Below are positions 21,689-33,600 of a stretch of 64,000 nucleotides of DNA, in pieces. The stretch's first letter is position 1, and every line of letters begins with the position of its first letter. The DNA comes from Lineus longissimus (taxonomy: Eukaryota > Nemertea > Pilidiophora > Heteronemertea > Lineidae). The DNA is taken from positions 10,106,001-10,170,000 of the forward strand of contig NC_088312.1 of assembly GCF_910592395.1 (NCBI RefSeq), written 5' to 3'. The notes under the pieces were generated by a model, which searched no databases, had not been told where the DNA came from, and saw only the letters and a program-made list of their open reading frames with translations. The translations under genes and the position numbers were made by a program.

Positions 21689-24600
21689 CTGGAAAAGATA
21701 CAGAGGAACATTACCAGCTATTGCGGGCCTAGCCAATTAAGCCAATTAGTGCACCTGCTTAATTGGTCCTGGCAAGCCTAATGGAAAATGCATAGGAAAT
21801 ATCAATAAAGTTGGCTTTTTGGGCGGGGTGTTAAAATAATCCCAACTCCCGACTTCTGACACAATTCTATATATGTCTAGGTATTTACTGGCAAAATTTG
21901 GAGTGATTTGGATGGAAATTCGATGTGTCCATCTATAGGTTGAAAATTTTGGTAAATCTGTAATGCTTCACTCGTAGCCCGTAGTGTAAATTCCTGAGAA
22001 AGTGGGTTTTGGGGGCTTTTCTAGCTGCGCTAGCTCCGAAACTATACATTTGATACAAACTCCCGACTTCAGACGTGGTTGATATAACTCTTAGGATTAT
22101 ATTCCCAAGATTTCAGCTTTATTGGAGAAAAATTCATAGTGTCCATAGGGGGGTTGAAAATTGGAGGATTTTCAATTTTTTTCCCAACAAATATGCGAAA
22201 AATATTACTTTCCACCTAGAATTAATCAAAATTTCGCAAACTATCATAAAGTACTTCCTTTCAACAATCATTTGTGAAGCTTTCAAAACTTTTGGCTGAT
22301 TTATTTGACCCTAAATCAGCAAAAACCAAACATTTTAGTGTTTGTATGCACCAATGCACAGGAGGCTAATTGCCAGATTAATTCACACCTTTCCAATCTC
22401 AAACAATAGGAATGATGGAGTCTCCCTCTATTCAAAACAGAGTGTGCTAGGCCCGCAATAGCTGGTAATGATTAAAACCCAGGGGTGAGGCATCTTGGGT
22501 TTAGAAAACTCTCTTTCCTCATATAACAAACAGTCCATATTTCAAATAGGAGTACATTAAACTATGAAGTTTTAGGGTAGTTGTAAAACAAGAAACACAG
22601 AAACGAAACAGAAACACAGAAACACAGAAACGAAACGCAGAAACCAGTCTTGTGGCGAATTCTGGTCTGCAGACTCCATCTTGTTGCCATGGTTGTGGCC
22701 GCGAACGCGGGTGTAACTAAAACTGGTATTCAGTCGGAATGGAAGGAGGAATTCTCATTTCCCAATTCCCCTTTTAGCCTCATCAACGTGTGCGCAGATT
22801 GGCAGCATCCGGCCTTGATCGTGCCAATACACTACATGTATGTACTACACGGCGTAAATAGAAAATAGTCCTTCGAATAGCGAGTCCTGTTCTTTTGTAC
22901 ATTCCATGGCCTGTGCACGACACTAGGCTGAACTTCCCTACTGCAACCTCATAAACATAAACAGATATTTAAAGGGACTATTTAAAGGCAGCAGCTGGGC
23001 AGGCAAGATTGAGTTACTCCAAGTCCAAGTCTAGTGCCCGCCCCCCCCCCCCCCCCCCACTTTACTCTATTCTAGTCGCCAAAATTGGTCTCTCACGTCT
23101 CACATAACGTCGAAATGATTCACCCATGTACTGGTACCGTACCTTGCATTTAGTGCTGCATCAGACGGGATTTGTAGGATGATCCTGGTACTTCATGTAA
23201 ATTGAACACTACAAGGCAAGATGTTGCACTGCACCTTCATTTAAAATAACATGCTGTAGGAATCGAATCGTACCTACCAAAGTACTACACCACCACCTCA
23301 AAAGACTTCACCCATATCGTGCCGCCCCCCCCCCCCCCCCCCCCCAAGTTGCTCCATGTATCCCCTCAACAACTCTATTGCATTCCGGCTGGCCGCAACC
23401 CACCAACCTCAGATTTTACTTTTAAACGACAATAACAACGGATTGGGCAAGGAAAGTATCGGCGTGCCGCTTGATTCCAACTTTTATGAAAACCCGTTTG
23501 ATTTTCGTTTCTGCGTTTCGTTTCTGCGTTTCTGTGTTTCTGTTTCGTTTCTGTGTTTCTTGTTTTACAACTACCCGAATTTTTATGTCACTATGCACTA
23601 ACCTACATCAACACAATCAAATATGCCATGGCAAGTATATCATATTTGACAAAAAGTGAGATGTCAAAATGGTCTCAAATCAGTTCATAAAATTTGAATA
23701 TTGACTTTTAACAGCTATTTAATAAGGGAACAAAATTCCTCTTACGTCCTCTTTGGAACCACTATCGTCCATTTCTGATGGCAGCTTGACAGTTATAGGC
23801 CTACTGGGGGCAAGGCCAGGGGAGTCGTTCTGGAATGTAGAACGACTGTCAGTTGCCGAGTCTTGCTTCAAGGAGTACGTTCCACCAAATCCACTGTCGA
23901 CTGTCCTACCAGCTTCTGACTGTTCACCGAACTGGTGCTCTTTGAGATATTCCGGTGGGACAAGTTCACTAACTGAAGTTAAACAAGAAAAGGCAAAATC
24001 ATGAACATTCAGGATTAGAAATAAGTGGTAGTTATGATGAAGTCGAGCAAGGAGATATTGCAATTCAAGACCTTGAAGACTTCTTATAATATGTTTTTGA
24101 AACATTTAGATCACAACATGATTAACAATTCAGATTGTTATTCAGATTGTTCTTGATAGCATGCAGCGCATTAAATATTTTTCTCAGCTGTTGTGTTCAT
24201 AGATGGAGGGTTCAAACAAGGTTAAAACAGCGATAAATTTATTTCAGTCATTTTCTCGATTCTTAGAAATAAAAAGGTGTGACAATTCTGCAGTTTACAG
24301 TACCTGGTGTTGACCTTGAAGACGATGGTTCCTTAATGCGATCAAAACTTTCTGTAGATGCCACCAGCGTAGGGAGCTGTTCCCCAGTCAATGACTTCCT
24401 CGAAGCCTTGGATGCCAGCCTCGGCTGGGCTGATCCTGCACGAGAAGGTGGGGCAGACCCTCCCTGGGATGGAGACACCGACACAGCAACTGATGCTGGC
24501 CTGGAACCACCCGACAAAGCCTGGGATGGGGCTTGTTTCGGGGAGTCTGCTTTTGACATCCTGGAGCCTGGGGGTGATGGTGGGGGTGCTGATGGGGTAG

Positions 24601-27600
24601 GTGCTTCAGATTCGCTCTCTTCTAATAGAATTAAAGAAGAGAAAACTGAATAATCTTTTGATAGAATTATGCAGTTGGGAAATAATGAAGATAACTTTAA
24701 TAGATTGAACCATTAAAAGAGAACAAAGTGGAACATTATCAGTCCAATCCATCGGACTAGAATCCTTCGTTGCTGTGATGTGCAAAACATTTTACTTTCA
24801 TCAGATTGCCAAGCAGACTTTTATCGCTCATTACAGCAACAATCGTGCCACATTCCTGAAATTAGACTCACTTGTCTGTGGTGAGCTTTGAAAGTTTTTT
24901 GAATACACTCACCCTGTGTTCTTGTGTCTGGTCTGGATCCTGCCAGTGAGTCGACAGTGTGAGGCAACATCTGAACACTGTCATCTATCACTATGTTATC
25001 AAGATCCTGCGATTCAGCAAGAGTATTATCAAACGAGAATGAAGCAGCACGAGAAAATAAGGTCCCTGGAAAGAATAATGTCTAATGAGTGCCGTTTCAA
25101 CAGAAAAAAAAATAAATTTATGAACGTTGCTTAATTTTCTGGGAAAACCTTGGAGGTGGTAGGTGCTGATGTTTCAACTGGACGACTCTGACCACCCAAT
25201 CACTCCGACAGCCCAATTGGAGCGCTGTTTTCTTATGAAATGGAGTATAAAGCCAATTGTCTGGTTATTGAAGTCAGTACCAACCTGCAAGTATTGGGGA
25301 GAAAACCAATAATCATTTGTTTGTGGAGAGTGGCCTCTCACACCGGAAAATAAACCACAAGGAGAGAGTTCATCTGAACTTCAGATATCATTCAAAGAGT
25401 CAAATAGATAACTTACCAGTGTACTGTGGCATCAATGGTTGAGTAGCACCTTCATCAAAGTCTTCTTCTTCAAAGTCGTCATACTCCTCATAGTCATCAT
25501 AGTCTTCATCTTCATAATCTCCATCATCATAGTCACCGTCATCATCATAAATGTCGTCCTCATCCAAAATATCAACATCACCATTTAAAGACAAATCGCT
25601 GAATTCGGACAAAGATGAATTTTCAGCACCATTTACATGACAAAAAATAAATACCACACGATAGACATCACATTCACATTGGATCACAAAGTCTGCATAA
25701 ATGACACACACAACTGAAGACTGATTCTACATTGTACTACACACCAGTGACCTCTGTGAGTCTGATTCAATAGATTACCTGCAGCGTCTCCCCTAAACCA
25801 TGATAATATCCACAAAACTTAAATCAAACAAACTGCTTACCCCTCCTTCCCAATCTGTGTTTGCACATCAAGTTCAAATTCACCTTCAAATGGTATCTCC
25901 TCCTGTGGTGTTATGGTAACTGGGCATTTGTCTGAAATTATAGTTTATAATGATAGTGACAACAACTACAATCTCCAGGAAGCTGGTTCGAAAATGTTAA
26001 CTTTTCATGCTATCCATGCACCGTCTCGACTGAATTTATTATATTGTGGTACTCAAAACAGGTTTTAGGTATGATGAAATAACCATCACCCTGGATTATT
26101 GTGTACAGATCACAGCAATAATCCCACCTCAAACCTACCCTTTACGACAACAGTTGGTAATGGTTTCTGAGTATGTCTTGTCTCATGGGGGTCACTCCAT
26201 TTCAAAGACTTTGCTTCATCATCTGCAAAGGAGTAGACAAGGCATTTTCAAATGAAGTGATGTGTCAAGCAAGAGAAATCACCAAGTATAACACTGAATA
26301 ACAGACAAAGCTTACCTGATGGTAGATCAATATCCTGCTCTTCAAGAACAGATGATGAGATACTGACACCATCCTCCTCCGGCTTGACAACAATGCCGCG
26401 GTCGCCGGGCACTTCATCTGGATTGATCACATGATCAGTAATAACACTGTCTGCTTGCCGGATCACGACGCTAGAAATTCCACTCGGGTCGGCATCCTGC
26501 GATGCTATGCTTGATCTTTTACTTGGAACAGATGTTGGACAAGAATCAGCTGGTTTTTCATCACCACGATTTCTGACAACTTCTGCGTGTAGTTTTTCAT
26601 CTCCTAGTTTATCACTACTGCCACTAGGAGACAGCACTGTCTGTTGAGTATCTTCTCCAAAATCATCTTCAACTCCCTCCAGAATACTTTCAGCCAAAGA
26701 ATCCTTTGTAAAGACATTTTTATCGTCTTCCTCTCGACCTTGCCTTTGTCTTCTCACGTGACCTTGAGTTTGACCTTTCACTTGGCCTTCACCTTCAGGG
26801 CCTTCACCTTCAGGGCCTTGACCTTCTGGGCCTTTGCCTTCAGCTTCTTTTTGAGCTGCCCTTTTCTGTCGTCGAAGCAGCTGCTGTTTGCGATGTTCCA
26901 ACTTAACGTTAGGTTCATCACCGGTCTGATTCGTCGTCTGGCGCCCCCTCACTTGACCCGATCCAACTCTAGTTTGTGAAGGAGGTCGTCTCCGTCGTCT
27001 GGGTCGTGCACTGACCGCACGAGTCAGGCAAGGTTCAACAAATGCATCATCTTAAATGAAGAGAAGACGATATGATGAAGTTATATAGCATGGTTATAGC
27101 ATGGAAATGGACTTCATTGATGATCTTGATAAAATAGCCACAAAACAATAAACAAGAAGATATAGCTGCATCTTCATTGTTAACCCAAAGATAATTTGGG
27201 CCATATTGATTATATATAGAGCTGAAGAAATGTCCTTTTTTGCTGTAGTGAATTTTACAGATACTTTTTCTGCCTCGAAAGGTTGAGCCTTGAGAGATAG
27301 GTCTAGGTCTACTTACCATAGGAGTATCTTGTGCTAACAGGGGATGGTGTGTCGACGAGGCTTGCCGATTTCAGAGAGGCTGTCAGTCTGTCAGTCGATA
27401 ACACTTTGAAAGAGCGTCTGCTTGCCACTGAACTGGTGGGTCTGGAAGATGAAAAAGATTCTTGTAAACCAGATGATCCAATGTCATATTGGAAAACAGA
27501 GACTGAGAATTGTTATAAACTAAGTTATGCCACATTTGTCTTCCAATTTTTCTGACACGATCATCTGAAACAAAAAAAAGTTGTGGTTCTGAAATCAAAA

Positions 27601-30600
27601 AGCCCTCTGTGTAGAAATGAAGTATATATTGATCCCACCATTTTTAAACATCTATAACATAATTGTAAATATAATTGTAAACATGATTGTAAATATGTGC
27701 GTAACAAACATTACAACCCAGAAAAAAGCAAATTGCATGTGACCACACCCACATCTATCAGTCACTGGTGCACATGACCAATAGGGTGACCTGCTGGGCC
27801 GTAAATGTACTTGACTTGCGAATACAATTTGTCCAAGGGTTGAATATCATTGGTCCGTATCTGTAAGAATATTTTTCCTGCATGACCAATATGTGTAAGG
27901 AAGGAAATATGTTTTAAACATATTTTATCAGTCAATTGAACCACTTAAGATATCTTATATCTTCATGACAATCACATCATTCCTGACACAGAAAACCAAA
28001 ATATCCGGCCACAACAAGAGTAGAGGACACATCAGCTCTTATCTAAAAATTTCCAATTTAGCAATGTGATATGCATTTGACAGAGTGGGAGACTATCACG
28101 AGGGGGAATTCGATGCATGGATTTCAGATCCAAATCCTCTTCTATAAATCTTGGACAACTTTGCTGACAACTTCAGTCTTCGGATCGTGTTTATGCAACA
28201 CCGCAAGGAAAAAGAGTCTATCGTTACAATTCCTCCAACTCGTTTGTCCATTCTTTTCTCAAGGTGAGTTTCTTATAAATCTTTCAGCTTTTTTCTTTCA
28301 TTCACAGCAACATGGGATATATGTTTATCTGCGATAAGCGATAATATGATTGTCACTTTGCTGCAGGAGAGGTTGTCCGTGCCATCTAGAAAATAGGCCT
28401 GCTCCTCGTCCTCTTTTTAATAGTCTAATCCACAGTATAGAAAAAATCTCAGAGATCACCATTAAAATGCACTAACACAGTGATGGTCTATACCTGACGG
28501 ATGAATATTAAAGTACACCTGTTTTTTTTCAGATGCCAATTGAGCATGAAGCCAAAGTTAGGGTACAAGGTGAAAATGCTCCCCTCTTACCAATACACAG
28601 AAGGAAGTCGCTCAAGCCAACATCAGTTTGCGAGGACCTCACTTTCGATTGCATTATTGCCAGACTTTATCTGAACCCATGTCTACTGCATCAGGAACAA
28701 ACAAGTCGTGTTCCAAAAGAATCTGCGCTCCCAAGAAAGGTCCAGGCCATAAAGGATTTAATAGTAAAGAATCTGGAAAATGGTACTGACCAAGGACAAA
28801 GTGACCTAAACTCATTTGCCGGTGGCAAGCTGAGTTTGTGCGGGAGTGTTGCAGAGGGAACCAAAGTCTGTGGAGCTGATGAGTTTGACTTCCAATACTT
28901 AATGTCAGTTGACGGATTAGAAGCCACAAAAAAACGCTTGATTCGCACAAAACCGCGATCTGCAAATCACGAAAGTTGTTCATTTTTCAGCTTAAGGGTG
29001 CACGATAGTGACGGCACCACAGAAGAGCTCAACCCAGCCACAATTCATGATAGGTTCCTGCACAGGATAAAACAATTGCTGTCCAACACCCTTGAAGACT
29101 TCAAAATGAAGAAAGCTGGTCCTGCAGTAAAGATTTGGTACGAGGACGATGACGGACGCACAATAAAGATAGACCTGACCTTGGGTCTGAAAGCCGATAA
29201 CAAAAACATTGCGCACTTGACACCATTGGCAAAAAGCCTGGAGAGTGAAGGACGCTTCAAGTGTCACTATGTGGCTGCCCATGACTACTGGAAGATTTGC
29301 TTTGTGGACACCGAACAGACTTTACTACGGGAAATAATTGAGGCTGATGAAATAAAGGGATCTGTCTACAGGATTATTAAGGTGAGTGGAATGCCTTCCA
29401 TCCATGCTTCGTGGCTGTTCAAGTTGGTTGAAGAGACTAGGCAGTGAATCGGTGGTCACCCAGGTCACCTGACCAATGCAACAAAGCAGTGTATCGATGG
29501 TAGATGACCGCTCTGTTGACAAAGACGCATTTTAATGCGTCTTTGGATGGTCAGTCAAAAGGTTAAAACCGTGAATCCGTGACCAGAGGATATCAACCCA
29601 ATATTTTATCTTTCAGCTTCTTCGAGATGAGTCTGACATCAAAGATCCTTATGGCGATGGCATCCTCCCTTCCTACCCCATCAAAGTCACCTTCCTCGAC
29701 ATTGCCTACCAAGATCACACCAGAGGCATCACATGGTCCATACAAGACGTCACCTTCCATGTGATCAGGATACTCCGTGAAGTCGAGAGACGTGGCCTCA
29801 GCCACTCCCTCTGCAGTCTATTCTTGGATGGTGACGATGTCATGTCGGAAGCAGATAGATCATACCTGGAGAGCAGACGACTTCTCAAGGAGTTGAAAGC
29901 AAAGGCACGATTCAACGTATCCCAACGCCGCAAACGCGTTTGTTTCATGACTCTCTTGATGGCCAGCATGCTTTCTTATTTACTATTGTCAGTCTTGGTA
30001 CAACGAAAGTATAGAAAGCTTTTGAAATACGCAGGATTTTTCCCACTGTTCTTTGCCCTGTTCTGCTTGGAAAGCATCCAACTTTTGCTGCAGAAATCTG
30101 AACGTATGTATAAACTGTACCCTTTCTGGCCTCTCAGCTGTCTGTTGTGTGTGATATTTCAGCACCTTCCTTCCTATGTCGGTGGTATGCTGGATAGTTC
30201 CAGTAGGCTGTACAAGGTTCTTTGGCTATCCTACGATTCAGCCTCATTTCTCCTGGGACTCATCTTATATGTGGTAGTATTCTATCACTCGTGTTACGGT
30301 TTGTACAAAAAGAAGTCATTTTTCATTTTGGATGCTTCGGCGCTATACCTTAACGTAATTTTCCCATACAAATGGATATCGCCAAGTGGCAAAAGCATAC
30401 CCTACATACCAGAAATAGGTATCTTTAACTTGATGATGAAACTCATCTATATGCTGTCAATACTTTTGTCTAGCACCACAGTACTTCTAGGGATTATGCT
30501 CTTCAGTGTTTTGATTTCCGTGAGAATAAATTTGATTTCACGATCAAATCCGACAGTCACCGCAATAATTGGCCAGGAGGGATCAGTTCTTGAAATCAGC

Positions 30601-33600
30601 CTGATGTTAATCCCAGCAGGAGTTGGAATGGTGATTTATGTTTTATCTCTCATGTCCCTTTTTTACCAAAGCAGAATACTCAAAAATTACACTGATAAGC
30701 TTTCAGGCAATTCTCTCTGATTGAACCTGGCCATGAGTCTGAAAAGATGTTATCACTATGTAATCACTGGCCCTCAGAGATGGCATGCACCAATGTATAT
30801 GTTATCAAATCTATCTCAGAGCCTGCCAAGGGCACCAATGTAACTATTTACTCAGACCAAGACCTCAGAGATGGCAGAAATCAATGTTACCATTCTGAAA
30901 TCAGAGAGATACAATCTCGATGTGATATTAACATCAACACTTTATGCCATCAATATCTCCACTAATTTCAATGCGGCTTGCAGCATATTGCCCCCAAAGT
31001 TATTGCAGACCTATCTTACCTGCTTGCACGGAACGGTTCGGTCAACTTGTCACTGTTGGCAGTCAAGATGTCTGGAGATTTGCTGGTATCGTCATTAATG
31101 GTTGAAACAGAAACATTATCATCAAACCGGACACCTGGACCAACTGAAGACGGTCTTGCGGAACTGGAAAAGAGAGAATTCAATTTTTATGGAAAACAAA
31201 ACACACCTCAACGTTTTCGACCTTGTCATAAAAACCTCAAGATTTTTTAAAGTCCTAAACGACTTTGTTGTGCCAAACACCAGTAGCTAATGGGTTAAAT
31301 ATATCTGCTAGTTGGCTCAGAGAACATTTTTTAATAAAGCCCAAGGGTAAATTGTAATCTACTTTAGTCACAAATATTTGTTTATTTATGTTATTAATTA
31401 GAGCCTCAAGCTGTTATTTTAAATAATGAACCAGGCATTGGAACTTTATTGAGACAGAAAACGTTTTGACAACCACCCACATTTCAGGATTGAAAATTTT
31501 TTATTTTGTTTCATTTATAAATCTTTATAATTGCAATTATTTGAAATATAAAACAGGGAACAGTAGTCTGTTACGATACTTCTTTAAATCTCTTTCAGAG
31601 CTGCAATAGTGTCTTTTCGAAATGAGGTCGTCTGTCACTGGCCGAATTGAAAGCATTTTATTTGAGCTTTAACTCACTGCCACAATGCCAAAAGCTTAAT
31701 TCCAGCAAAGTTATTCCTTGAAAGTTAGAAATCATATTAGGAAGCAAGCTTGATTATTTATACCTTAGTGTTTTAAAACCTCAGGCAAATTGTAAAGGTT
31801 TTATTAATAAATGTAGCTTACTTCCCCTTCAGCTAGTTGTCTGATAAGGAAACAATAAAGCTTACTTCCTACCACTTAAAGAAGTGGGTGGACTTTCCCT
31901 TCAAAATGTTTGTTCTTCCCCTGTTTATTCAGGTTATTTTTCTCCGGGAGGGTTTTAACTTAAACATCTTTAAAAGATGTAAGTTTTAACTCAAACATCT
32001 TTTGATGAATAAGTTCCTCTGGTTTGGCTATGGTTTCTCATCCCCCGCTTCACAACCGTTGGTTAATAAACACAACCTGTTGGACTTGCAACAGCAAATC
32101 ACACAAACGAATCATTATCAAAGTCACCAGAGCGTGACGATATCGAAAAATAATCAATTTATCCTTTATGTCCCCAAAAGCATATAGATGGAACGACGCT
32201 ATATCATATTTGAGGTTTTCCAGAATATTGGAGTTACTGAAGCATACATGTAGATATAAAGCACATTGATGAGCGTCTTAGAAATACTCCGTGTAATATT
32301 GACCATTAGGCAAATCACGGTATCGTTCAGAATGATATATGGGTGAAAGGTGTCAAATGAGTTGAAAGATTGAGGAGACGCATGAGAGCATATTTGATTC
32401 ATAAAAGAAGTGCCAAATATGTACAATATCAAAAGTGAATGGACATAGATATTGTGTGTCATGAAAACGGGCCAAAGGAAACTATGTCATTATGATATTT
32501 CTTTGTAAAACATCTCTTCAACATTTGACGGCTAAGAAAATATGCTACCAGCCATTGGGATTCATTAATTTTGTCTTCAATCAATCAATCAATACGGAGT
32601 CTTGTATAGCGCCAGATCCACCTTTGAAATGGTGCTCAAGGCGCTGTTAAAAAGTTCACCAATGTCTACAAAAATAGGTGTCCCTTTAGTTTTTGAAAAT
32701 GTCCACAGACTCTGAGTCCCTGATGTTCCTTGGAAGTTCATTCCAGAGTCTGGGTGCACTGACACAAAAGGCCTTGTCACAAACCACAACGTTTGGATAC
32801 AGGCACGGCCAACAGCAATTGTTTAGCTGAAATGAATCTGGAGGACATTTGTTGACATTTTTAAGGGTTGACAATAGGTACAGCCATTTTGGCTAGAACT
32901 TGAAATCCTAAAGCAATTGGAACTCCTTCAAAACATAGCGAATGCTCATTTTAAGGGCTGGAGTCTGTCCTTTGCTTTCCAGAGAACAGCCTCCAGGGTT
33001 TTAAGTGAGCATTCAATTCATTTGGAAAGAGTTTTAATTGCTTTAGGATTTGGAGGTCTAGACAAAATGGCGGTACCTGTGGTCAACGCTTAATGCGTGC
33101 AATGACCACTTTTGCTGCAATTTCAATCACTTGTTTGTGGGGTGCTTATGACGGCTAGATGTCCTGTGATTACCGCCGATGGTTCTCACATTTAATGAAT
33201 TCCAAGTGGATTAGTTAAGATATGCAAAATCCAATCAACACACAATAGATAGATCACAACACTTTGTTACACTACAACATCACATACCGATATCTGTTTG
33301 CATTACAAGAAATAATATTGAGATAAAAATTAATAGTATTAAAATATAATTGAGTGGTAGGATAATACAAACAGCTTTTGCGACCCATTAAGTGGTAGAA
33401 ATTTTGTCCGTGTCAGATAGCTCATATCAGAACGATAGAACTGAAGTAACTCATTATTGTTAATTAGTGCATAACCCGATATTATGAACTGATATATTGA
33501 CAGTATTACATAACTGATACATAATGTAATGGATTATAAATCAGCGCCATTAATGATCTATAAATATCAATTCACAGAAAAATCAATCAGACAAGACTGA

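Noticed and set aside
24263-24653. Plus-strand frame of 124 codons
   Set aside because: Antisense shadow of the Pro/Ser-rich KIAA2012 exon 24621-24304, whose phases fit its neighbours.
27503-27598. Minus-strand frame with a good acceptor (DDRVRKIGRQMWHNLVYN)
   Set aside because: Runs in another frame than the phase-consistent exon 27502-27317 and stops before its donor. Could be an alternative exon but has no further support.
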